Shown here piece after piece: positions 1-6,337 of a stretch of DNA of 6,337 nt. Below the pieces are notes generated by a model that did no database searches, was not told the origin of the DNA, and saw only the letters and a list, made by a program, of their open reading frames with translations. A program made the position numbers and the translations under genes. The first letter of the stretch is position 1. Each line of letters begins with the position of its first letter. Source of the DNA: Bacteroidia bacterium (GTDB taxonomy: Bacteria; Bacteroidota; Bacteroidia; Flavobacteriales; NORP286); contig JAESTI010000035.1 in assembly GCA_016763665.1 (NCBI GenBank), positions 1-6,337 of the forward strand, in the 5' to 3' direction.

Positions 1-603
1 AAAATATTTCCGATAGATGCTAAAGTTTATTACGGAGAAGATTTTCTGCAAGGGAAAAAGGGGAAAATATTATTTAGGTTTTCGGAGTTGCATACGCAAA
101 CGTATCTTAAAGATCATAGAGGTAGAAAAGCTTACATGACGATATTTCAAGGCCTCTTTTTTGTTGCAAAATTTAAAAGACGCTTCAAAGGCCAAACTGT
201 AATTCTGCCAGATACTGCTCAGAAGTTATTCGGGAAATTTGGTAAGGAAATACAAAAGTTGAATTGGTTTAGAGATGACCTTGTTGAAGTTCCAGATCAG
301 GAATTCGGTAAAGAATTCGTGGTGTATAGTTCTGATCCTGATGAAACAAAAAATCTCTTAACTGAACAGCTTGCCAAAAGAATCTTGGATTTTCGAAATG
401 CTACAGGTCATCGTTTATCCATGTCATTCATAGAAAATTGTGTTAATGTGGCGATTCCTTTAAATCTGGATCTTTTTGAGCCTCCATTATATTCCTCCAT
501 GTTGGATTTCGAGACTATCTTTGACGATTACCGATATCTTAGTATAGCAACCGGTATTGTTGATGATCTTGATCTTAATGCCGACATTTGGTTGCAGGAG
601 TAG
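1..603 (+). CDS. DUF3137 family protein, C-terminal part (5' partial)
   Basis: The reading frame is open from the first base of the window to the TAG at 601-603, so the gene starts upstream; 200 residues are visible. A TTG at 88 is in frame, but the family similarity continues upstream of it (a segment reading YYGEDFLQGKKGK, then FRFSELHT), so it is not the start. The visible part matches what I know of the DUF3137 family: a SELHT-type segment, a FQGLFFVAKF strand, a VILPD turn, then EFVVYSSDPDE, an FEPPLYSSMLDFE segment and a C-terminal IATGIVDDLDLNADIW. Full-length members are usually longer and tend to carry N-terminal membrane segments, which would lie outside the window. The biochemical role of the family is unknown and nothing here reveals one. 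The 161-base gap and a hairpin after the stop suggest it is transcribed separately from the next gene. The family call is by recognition, not by search. Confidence 0.85.
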   Translation, partial: KIFPIDAKVYYGEDFLQGKKGKILFRFSELHTQTYLKDHRGRKAYMTIFQGLFFVAKFKRRFKGQTVILPDTAQKLFGKFGKEIQKLNWFRDDLVEVPDQEFGKEFVVYSSDPDETKNLLTEQLAKRILDFRNATGHRLSMSFIENCVNVAIPLNLDLFEPPLYSSMLDFETIFDDYRYLSIATGIVDDLDLNADIWLQE

Positions 604-605
604 CA

Positions 606-629
606 CAAGCGATCATATCGCTTGGTTTT
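606..629 (+). terminator. Probable rho-independent terminator after the DUF3137 gene
   Basis: CAAGCGAT at 606-613 and ATCGCTTG at 617-624 form a perfect 8-bp stem with a 3-base loop (CAT). The stem is followed by G and a run of four T, then C. It begins two bases after the stop codon of the upstream gene. The T-run is short, so termination may be inefficient. The position right behind the stop and the perfect stem support a transcript end here. Confidence 0.55.
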
Positions 630-764
630 CAATTCCCTAAATTTCTGCCAAACTGCTTTCTATGCTTCAATTAGTTAAATTTTAGTTGGTTAACAGATTA
701 GTAATGACTATTGGATAGTATTGATTATATTTATCTAATGTTAATAATAATTTATTGAGTATAA

Positions 765-3700
765 ATGTCAAAACTCTCTAAATATAAAATACCCAAGTGC
801 TCTTCCTGGATTCTCTGCATTACTTTGTTGTGTAGTACATTCCAGCTTTTTTCCCAAACCTATCATTTTAAAACATATTCATTAGATGAAGGATTAATAC
901 AATCCCAGGTATTAACCATTTGCCAAGATAAGAGAGGATATCTATGGGTAGGTACATTTGGTGGAGTGAGCAGGTTTGATGGAAATGAATTCAAGAACTA
1001 TTCAGTAAATGATGGGTTAAGTAATAATGTTGTTTACAAAGTTTTAGCTGATCAACATGACAATATATGGATCGGAACAATGGGTGGAGGAGTTAGTGTT
1101 TTACATGCTGATACCTTTATTGTATATGATACTGATGACAGACTGAGTAGCAATTCTGTTTTTGATATTTATGAGGACTCTAAAGGAAACATTTGGGTTG
1201 CAACAATGCATGGACTCAACAAGATCATTTATGATAGTAAAATAACCGGAAGGCAAATACAAAATTATTCAGATAAGCATGGTTTCCAAGTAAATGATTT
1301 TCACGGAATCTATGAAGATGAGCATGAAAATATTTGGGTAGCAACAGTGGGTTCAGGCGTATATAAATTTGATCTCAATAATCCAAAAGTAGATAGTACC
1401 ACTCTCACAAACTACACTGTAAAAGACGGCTTGCTGAGTAGATATACATATTGTATAAACGGTGACTCCAAGGGTAATGTGTGGATTGGAACTCACACCG
1501 GAGTGAGCATGTATGATGGTGAACAATTCACTAATTACTCATCGACTGATGGCCTGAATGGCAGTATGGTTTGGTCCATATTTGAGGACAAAAATAATAC
1601 CATCTGGGTTTCTACTTTAAATGGCAATGTGAATTTATTTGAAAACGGTCACTTGACTTCTTTTAGCGATCAGGATGGGATAGGAAGTAGAGGTATTTAT
1701 TCTGTTTTCCAGGATATCGAAGAAAATCTGTGGTTTGCAACAGATGGGGATGGCTTAAAAAGATTTTCAGGTAAAAGATTCACTAATATCACTGTTCATT
1801 ATGGGAAACCTGACCTTGCTGTTTGGTCCATAGATGTAGATGAAAACCATGCATGGATAGGTACCTACGAAAATGGATTGTTGAAATTGAATATGAATGA
1901 AGGAGAAGGAGTAAAAAAGATAGAAAACATCGCAGATTTAATTACATCAGTATTCAAAGATAAGAATGGAGATGTGTGGGTAGGAACATATTTAGAAGGA
2001 TTATTAAAACTTGGTAATGATAAGGTCACACAACGTTTCACAACGGAAAAAGGACTACCCGGAAATCAAATTTGGGCACTAGAGCAGGACCATGACGGGA
2101 ATCTATGGGTTGGGACAAATGGGGGAGTTTATGTTTTTGATCCCGATGAATTTGAGGGAGTATCGCCAGCTAAGTTTGATTTGAAAAAGTTCAAGTTCTA
2201 TTCGGATACTAATGGTTTGAATAACAATGAGATCAGGACAATATTAGTTGATAAAAATAATACTGTTTGGATCGGGATTTACGAGTTTGGAGTACACAAA
2301 CTGCAAGATGATAAATTTACGATTTTTAATACTGAAAACGGCTTGTCCAACAATACTGCAGAATCATTATGTGATGATTCCAAAGGAAATATTTGGATTG
2401 GAACTTATGGCGGAGGCGTAAACCTCCTTTATGTCAAGACTAATGAAATAGAAGTTTTCACTACTAAGGATGGGCTTGTAGATGATGCTATACTTTTTGT
2501 CCATATTGATAGAAGCGATCAACTTTGGATTGGCACTAACCGTGGCCTTTCACGAATGGACATAAATTATTTTTATGAAACCGGCGAGAAAAAATTTAAG
2601 AATTATAGCAAAGAAGAAGGTTTTTTTGGTGTTGAATGTAATCCGAGTGCTGTATATGAGGATGCTGAAGGGGGTATTCGGTTTGGTACAATAAAAGGTG
2701 CATTTCGCTATGATCCAAAAGCCGATCGAATTAATAAGGTAGAGCCACATTTACACCTCACAGGATTAAGGTTGTTTTTTGAACAATTCAATTTTAGTGA
2801 CTATGCTACCGAAATAAATGAAAATAATTTACCTGCTAATTTGATCCTGCCATATGACCAAAACCATTTAACCTTTGACTTTACAGGCATAAGCCTTACC
2901 ATACCTGAGAAAGTTCAATACCAATATAAATTAGATGGGTTAGATCAGGAGTGGTCACCAAGTTTAGGAGAACGTAGTGCCACTTATTCTAATATTCCTC
3001 CCGGAGAATATATCTTTTATATTAAGGCTTCAAACAATGATGGTTTATGGAATGAAAATCCACTTGAATTTTCTTTTACCATTACTCCACCATTCTGGCA
3101 AACGGCATGGTTTTACGGACTATGCATTATGGGTGGATTAACTATTGTAATAAGTTTCATTAAGATCCGTGAAAAGAAATTGCAACAGGAAAAGAAAAGA
3201 CTAGAGGCAATGGTTGACGAACGTACAATAGAACTCAAGAAAGAGAAGGAAAAAGTAGAGGAGATCAATAAGGAGCTTGAAAAACTTTCAATTGTTGCCA
3301 GTGAAACAGATAATTCTGTAATAATTACAGATAAAAATGGTGAAATTCAATGGGTCAATGAAGGCTTTGAAAAAATGACAGGTTATAAAATAGATGAATT
3401 TAAGCTTGCCATAGGTAGTACATTAATTGAAGGTAGCTCAAATCCTGAATTTTCTCAATTATTAAATGAATGCGTTAAGAAAAGAGAATCTTTGGTGTAT
3501 GAATCCATAAATGAGACAAAGGAAGGGAACAAGTTTTGGGTACAATCTACACTTACCCCTATTTTGGATGATGCCGGAGAAGTTAAAAAACTAGTGGTAA
3601 TTGATACCGATATAACCAAGAGAAAATTAACGGAATTAGATCTGAAAAATAAAAATAAGAGCATACTGGAAAGCATTAATTACGCACAAAGAATTCAGGA

Positions 3701-4421
3701 AACTATCATGCCTACGACACAGCACTTGCAAAAATATTTTCCTGATTCATTCATTTATTATAAAGCTAAGGATGTAGTGAGTGGAGATTTTCCCTGGACC
3801 TTACAAAATGACAACAACTTTTATGTTGCAGCAGTGGACTGTACCGGACATGGAGTTCCCGGAGCAATGATGAGTATGATCGGTTACTTTCTCTTAAATG
3901 ATATTGTAGGTGGAAGGCATATTCATGAACCGGGAGAAATTTTGAACAAATTGCATGAAGGAATAAAAAATACTTTAAATCAGGAGGAGAATCTGGAATC
4001 AAAAGATGGGATGGATATAGCACTTTGCACCATTAATAGAGAGAGTCGGGAAGTGCAATTTGCAGGAGCCCATAGGCCTTTATTATGGTTGCACAATGGA
4101 GAAATTCAGCAGATAAAGGGAAACAGATTTCCTGTTGGGGGATTGCAATATTCTAGCCGGGGTAAAGAGATAAACTTTACGACCAATAAATTAACACTGG
4201 ATATCGGAGATTCTATTTTTTTCTTTTCAGACGGATTGATAGACCAAATAGGTGGGCCTAAGAATAGAAACTTTAAGAGTACACAGATTGTAAAAATAAT
4301 AGATGAAAATAAAGATTTAGAAATGAATGAAATAAGCAAAATAATAGATGATCGATTCAATGAGTGGATGGGCCCTAATAAACAAACCGATGATGTGATC
4401 ATGATCGGGATCAGGATGTAA
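765..4421 (+). CDS. Two-component-type propeller sensor with PAS and SpoIIE/PP2C serine phosphatase output
   Basis: This 1218-residue protein probably senses a periplasmic signal and dephosphorylates a cytoplasmic partner. An in-frame TAA directly before the ATG fixes the start. Residues 1-30 are a signal peptide with likely cleavage at LFS|QT. Residues 33-655 hold fourteen Reg_prop-type blades with W(I/V)GT signatures at W61, 102, 144, 191, 240, 281, 323, 364, 405, 448, 502, 544 and 588; the last blade has R639 instead of W. That is enough for two seven-bladed propellers. A Y_Y_Y domain follows (about 660-772, core from N700), then a TPPFWQT motif and one membrane helix (about 782-801), a charged coiled coil (803-840) and a PAS domain (842-954). 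A SINYAQRIQ linker (970-978) leads to a SpoIIE/PP2C domain. Candidate metal-binding acidic residues are D1008 (SGDF), D1025 (DCTGHG), D1156 (FSDG) and D1209/D1210 (TDDV); GMD (D1084) is also kept. There is no histidine kinase, receiver or DNA-binding domain. The topology is inferred: propellers outside, PAS and phosphatase inside. The partner is unknown; RsbU-like control of a STAS protein is a family-based guess. Confidence 0.93.
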   Translation: MSKLSKYKIPKCSSWILCITLLCSTFQLFSQTYHFKTYSLDEGLIQSQVLTICQDKRGYLWVGTFGGVSRFDGNEFKNYSVNDGLSNNVVYKVLADQHDNIWIGTMGGGVSVLHADTFIVYDTDDRLSSNSVFDIYEDSKGNIWVATMHGLNKIIYDSKITGRQIQNYSDKHGFQVNDFHGIYEDEHENIWVATVGSGVYKFDLNNPKVDSTTLTNYTVKDGLLSRYTYCINGDSKGNVWIGTHTGVSMYDGEQFTNYSSTDGLNGSMVWSIFEDKNNTIWVSTLNGNVNLFENGHLTSFSDQDGIGSRGIYSVFQDIEENLWFATDGDGLKRFSGKRFTNITVHYGKPDLAVWSIDVDENHAWIGTYENGLLKLNMNEGEGVKKIENIADLITSVFKDKNGDVWVGTYLEGLLKLGNDKVTQRFTTEKGLPGNQIWALEQDHDGNLWVGTNGGVYVFDPDEFEGVSPAKFDLKKFKFYSDTNGLNNNEIRTILVDKNNTVWIGIYEFGVHKLQDDKFTIFNTENGLSNNTAESLCDDSKGNIWIGTYGGGVNLLYVKTNEIEVFTTKDGLVDDAILFVHIDRSDQLWIGTNRGLSRMDINYFYETGEKKFKNYSKEEGFFGVECNPSAVYEDAEGGIRFGTIKGAFRYDPKADRINKVEPHLHLTGLRLFFEQFNFSDYATEINENNLPANLILPYDQNHLTFDFTGISLTIPEKVQYQYKLDGLDQEWSPSLGERSATYSNIPPGEYIFYIKASNNDGLWNENPLEFSFTITPPFWQTAWFYGLCIMGGLTIVISFIKIREKKLQQEKKRLEAMVDERTIELKKEKEKVEEINKELEKLSIVASETDNSVIITDKNGEIQWVNEGFEKMTGYKIDEFKLAIGSTLIEGSSNPEFSQLLNECVKKRESLVYESINETKEGNKFWVQSTLTPILDDAGEVKKLVVIDTDITKRKLTELDLKNKNKSILESINYAQRIQETIMPTTQHLQKYFPDSFIYYKAKDVVSGDFPWTLQNDNNFYVAAVDCTGHGVPGAMMSMIGYFLLNDIVGGRHIHEPGEILNKLHEGIKNTLNQEENLESKDGMDIALCTINRESREVQFAGAHRPLLWLHNGEIQQIKGNRFPVGGLQYSSRGKEINFTTNKLTLDIGDSIFFFSDGLIDQIGGPKNRNFKSTQIVKIIDENKDLEMNEISKIIDDRFNEWMGPNKQTDDVIMIGIRM

Positions 4422-4505
4422 TACCAATTGTAATGATAAAATATCGCGATGGCTTTTTAATAATTTTACAATAATTTATGCGTAGGGATTGCTAATTTTA
4501 ATATT

Positions 4506-5270
4506 GTGAGATCATTTACTAAATATTTTTCTTTGTTCATCTTCCTGCTTGGTTTGTACTTTAGTGAGGTAAGTTGTAACATTTCCACATCTAAAAATGC
4601 GCAGTCATTTAATGGGAATAGCATAGTTCAATCGGATGAGGCATGGAAGAAGAAAGCGAGGGAGATGGTCAATACACAGATCATTGCAAGAAATGTCAAT
4701 GACAAGAGGGTGATTGATGTGATGATGAATATTCCGAGGCATTTATTTGTCCCGGTCAATATGCAAAAACATGCTTATGTGGATGGACCTCTTCCAATTG
4801 GTAAAGAGCAGACTATATCTCAACCTTATATAGTGGCTTTAATGACGGAACTACTTCAGCTCAAAGGGGATGAGAAAGTCCTGGAGATAGGGACAGGTTC
4901 CGGTTATCAGGCGGCAGTACTGTCTCAGTTGGTGGATACTTGTTATTCTATAGAATTGATCAAAGAACTTGCTGACAGATCTTCGAAACTGTTAAACGAA
5001 CTGGGAATGCATAACGTGGTTGTTAAATGCGGTGACGGTTACCAGGGTTGGCCCGCTCATGCACCATTTGACAGGATAATTGTAACTGCAGCACCTGAGG
5101 TAATTCCTCCAAAATTAGTAGAGCAACTCAAAGTGGGTGGACGCATGGTAATTCCTGTGGGTACATATTACCAGGAACTCATGGTAATTACCAAGGATGA
5201 CAATGGAGAGATCATGAAAGAAAGCATAATTCCTGTCAGATTTGTACCTATGGTGTATCCGGAAGAATGA
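4506..5270 (+). CDS. pcm: Protein-L-isoaspartate O-methyltransferase with N-terminal export signal
   Basis: The enzyme methylates isoaspartyl residues in aged proteins using S-adenosylmethionine, starting their repair to aspartate. The 254-residue product is longer than the roughly 210 residues of E. coli Pcm, mostly because of its N-terminus. The methyltransferase region spans about 45-254: the GKEQTISQPY active-site segment (S105 is the expected catalytic serine), SAM-binding motif I VLEIGTGSGYQ (125-135), acidic E150 after motif I, GDGYQGW (176-182), APFDRIIVTAA (186-196), GGRMVIPVG (211-219) and the C-terminal VRFVPMV. Residues 1-23 look like a signal sequence (RSFTK, then a run of F, L and I). 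It ends at C24, but the EVSC box has E at -3, so lipidation is doubtful. The start is GTG; an in-frame stop (TAA at 4494-4496) lies just upstream and no ATG precedes M54. M54 lies inside the conserved region, so starting there would trim the family fold. The gene begins 84 bases after the phosphatase gene and might be co-transcribed with it. Confidence 0.93.
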   Translation: MRSFTKYFSLFIFLLGLYFSEVSCNISTSKNAQSFNGNSIVQSDEAWKKKAREMVNTQIIARNVNDKRVIDVMMNIPRHLFVPVNMQKHAYVDGPLPIGKEQTISQPYIVALMTELLQLKGDEKVLEIGTGSGYQAAVLSQLVDTCYSIELIKELADRSSKLLNELGMHNVVVKCGDGYQGWPAHAPFDRIIVTAAPEVIPPKLVEQLKVGGRMVIPVGTYYQELMVITKDDNGEIMKESIIPVRFVPMVYPEE

Positions 5271-5308
5271 AAAAAACGGTCAACACTATTGAGGGATTAG
5301 CATTACTT

Positions 5309-5345
5309 CGTTATTCATTATTCGAATGTTCGTTATTCGTTATTC
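5309..5345 (+). repeat. Short degenerate heptamer tandem repeat
   Basis: The spacer behind pcm contains about five consecutive 7-8 base units: CGTTATT, CATTATT, CGAATGTT, CGTTATT, CGTTATT, then a trailing C. Three units are identical. The preceding ATTACTT may be a decayed sixth unit. No function can be read from it; it could be a slippage product or a piece of a dispersed intergenic repeat. Confidence 0.6.
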
Positions 5346-5372
5346 AATTCCCCTTAATCACCCGACAAAACC

Positions 5373-5400
5373 GAGCGACTGCGGAAACCGCTCTTAAGAG
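5373..5400. other. Overlapping inverted repeats in the pcm-TPR spacer
   Basis: Three small dyads overlap here: GAGCG (5373-5377) with CGCTC (5389-5393), GCGG (5381-5384) with CCGC (5388-5391) around an AAA loop, and the 10-base palindrome CTCTTAAGAG (5391-5400). They share bases, so they cannot all form at once. The patch is GC-rich within an AT-rich spacer. There is no good T-run on the plus strand; on the minus strand the GAGCG/CGCTC stem is followed by GGTTTTG. It could be a weak terminator, an operator-like site or chance. Confidence 0.35.
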
Positions 5401-5477
5401 TAAAATTTACTACTAATCTTTTGGTAGAAAGTTATTAGGTTTTTAGAGTTAGGTTTATTTCGTACTTTAGAATAACA

Positions 5478-6337
5478 ATGCGAAAACTCTCCTTTATATT
5501 CTTTGTATTTCCATTGGTGGCTAAGGTTGGCTTTGCTAATCAGGGTAAGAGCTTGTCCGCCAATTCGCATGTGGATTCGCTTTGGGAAGAATATAGGACT
5601 GTGGAGCATGATACCACTAAAGCCAAAATCCTTATAGAACTCACAGACTATATTCATATCTACAACCCTGATACTGTAATCCCGCTTTGCCAAAAAGCCA
5701 TTGAAATAGCTGATAAAAATTTATTCTATGCAAACCCACAGCAAGAAATTTCCTTTCTACATACAAAAGCAAGTGCGTTGAATAATATTGGATGGATCAT
5801 AGAGCAGCGAGGTGATATAGAAAAAGGATTGGAATATTACTTTGAAAGTTTGAAAATATTTGAAGATTTTTTTACTGAAATAAGCCAAAAAAAGTGGAGG
5901 GAAAATTTGGATACGGACGCTTTTCTTAATAATGAAAAATTATTTAAAAAAGGATTGGCTCAGTGTTATAATAATATTGGGGTTACCTATATGAATCAAG
6001 GAGAGATTGAAAAGGCTTTGGAATACTACTCTTTGAGTTTAAAGATTAGAGAAGAGATTAAATATAAAAAAGGGATGGCTGAGTCTTATCATAATATTGG
6101 GTTTATCTATACAGATCAAGGGGAGATTGAAATGGCTTTGGAATACTTCTTTTTGAGTTTAAAGATTTATGAAGAGATTAAGGATAAAAAAGGGATGGCT
6201 GGTTCTTATAACAATATTGGGTCTATCTATTATAATCAAGGAGAGATTGAGAAGACCTTGGAGTACTTCTTTTTGAGTTTAAAGATAAGAGAAGATATCA
6301 AGGATAAAAGTGGGATGGCTGTTTCTTATCATAATAT
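5478..6337 (+). CDS. Secreted or membrane-anchored TPR-repeat protein (3' partial)
   Basis: This frame is open from ATG 5478 to the window end (286 complete codons). An in-frame TAG at 5436-5438 bounds it upstream, and no ATG lies between. Residues 1-20 form a signal peptide (MRKLS, a hydrophobic F/I/V stretch, likely cleavage at GFA|NQ). Residues about 45-95 (DTTKAKILIELTDY, then NPDTVIPLCQKAIEIAD) and 96-133 (ALNNIGW, then GDIEKGLEYYFESLKI) are divergent TPR-type helical hairpins. After an insert of about 25 residues (134-158) come regular 40-residue TPRs at 159-198, 199-238, 239-278 and a fourth cut by the edge, each with YxNIGxxYxxQGEIExxLEY and SLKI cores. TPRs mediate protein-protein contacts. 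Bacteroidota proteins with this N-terminal layout often continue into a membrane helix, coiled coil and a kinase, phosphatase or DNA-binding output; that part is not visible, so no output function is assigned. The gene is 207 bases behind pcm and probably has its own promoter. Confidence 0.88.
   Translation, partial: MRKLSFIFFVFPLVAKVGFANQGKSLSANSHVDSLWEEYRTVEHDTTKAKILIELTDYIHIYNPDTVIPLCQKAIEIADKNLFYANPQQEISFLHTKASALNNIGWIIEQRGDIEKGLEYYFESLKIFEDFFTEISQKKWRENLDTDAFLNNEKLFKKGLAQCYNNIGVTYMNQGEIEKALEYYSLSLKIREEIKYKKGMAESYHNIGFIYTDQGEIEMALEYFFLSLKIYEEIKDKKGMAGSYNNIGSIYYNQGEIEKTLEYFFLSLKIREDIKDKSGMAVSYHN
5952..6337 (+). repeat. Tandem 120-bp direct repeats encoding TPR units
   Basis: Units at 5952-6071, 6072-6191 and 6192-6311 are exactly 120 bases long without gaps; a fourth starts at 6312 and is cut by the window. 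By hand count units 1 and 2 match at 101 of 120 positions and units 2 and 3 at 97 of 120. Each encodes one 40-residue TPR. Several blocks, such as TTGAGTTTAAAGAT and GAGATTGA, are identical in all three complete units. The upstream TPRs of the same gene (residues 45-133) do not share this DNA-level similarity, which points to recent duplication in this part only. Confidence 0.9.

Noticed and set aside
88..90. TTG as start of the DUF3137 gene
   Set aside because: The frame is open to base 1 and the upstream residues fit the same family, so the true start is outside the window.
626..764. Bacteroidota-type promoter (TTTG and TANNTTTG) upstream of the sensor gene
   Set aside because: Seven-of-eight matches to TANNTTTG occur at 638, 676 and 726, but none has a TTG-type element at a suitable distance, and AT-rich DNA yields such matches by chance.
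2412..2430. GGAGG/CCTCC inverted repeat followed by TTT, resembling a terminator
   Set aside because: It sits inside blade 12 of the sensor gene and encodes the conserved GGGVN segment; the reading frame continues for another 2 kb.
2550..4402. Several minus-strand open frames of 66 to 98 codons (2550-2750, 3455-3676, 3766-4023, 4106-4402)
   Set aside because: All are antisense to conserved domains of the propeller-phosphatase protein and show no recognisable domain; they are frame shadows.
4441..4460. Terminator between the phosphatase gene and pcm, from the T-run after ATCGCGATGGC
   Set aside because: The palindrome has no loop and there is no upstream partner for GGC, so no stem precedes the T-run.
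5436..5470. Promoter -7 candidates TAGGTTTT (5436), TAGGTTTA (5450) and TACTTTAG (5463) upstream of the TPR gene
   Set aside because: Each misses one consensus base, and the only upstream TTTG (5420-5423) is at the wrong distance from all three, so none can be chosen.
5394..5693. Minus-strand open frame of 99 codons with a stretch vaguely like a glyoxalase-type FYKDFGFSG segment
   Set aside because: It lies antisense to the signal peptide and first helices of the TPR gene, which is clearly coding on the plus strand. The resemblance is one short segment with no continuing fold.

Overview
The window looks like chromosomal DNA from a Bacteroidota bacterium. The base composition is AT-rich and start codons have AT-rich leaders without Shine-Dalgarno sequences. 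The gene families also fit: a DUF3137 protein, a very large periplasmic two-component-type propeller sensor, and an extracytoplasmic TPR protein of the kind common in Cytophagia and Flavobacteriia. The phylum is inferred from these features and was not tested. All four recognisable genes lie on the plus strand. I see no RNA genes, CRISPR array, insertion sequence or phage gene.

Layout: (1) 1-603 is the C-terminal part of a DUF3137-family protein that begins outside the window; a short GC-containing hairpin with a T-run follows its stop. (2) 765-4421 encodes a 1218-residue membrane sensor. It has a signal peptide, fourteen propeller blades (two seven-bladed propellers), a Y_Y_Y domain, one transmembrane helix, a coiled coil, a PAS domain and a C-terminal SpoIIE/PP2C-type serine/threonine phosphatase. 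(3) 4506-5270 encodes a protein-L-isoaspartate O-methyltransferase (Pcm) with an N-terminal export-type signal. (4) 5271-5477 is a 207-base spacer with a degenerate heptamer repeat and overlapping inverted repeats. (5) From 5478 to the window end runs the N-terminal part of a secreted or membrane-anchored TPR protein, whose last three and a bit repeats are also near-identical 120-bp repeats at the DNA level.

How the genes work together is only partly readable. The sensor has the periplasmic architecture of a hybrid two-component system (propellers plus Y_Y_Y) but carries a phosphatase output in place of a histidine kinase, so it probably controls a phosphoprotein partner, perhaps a STAS-type antagonist, encoded elsewhere. 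The TPR protein may be a second sensor of related type; its output domain is beyond the edge. Pcm is a protein repair enzyme and its export signal is the unusual point. No operon is proven: the gaps are 161, 84 and 207 bases. I found no convincing evidence of a wholly new system; the best candidates for follow-up are the propeller-PAS-phosphatase protein, the exported Pcm and the expanding TPR array.
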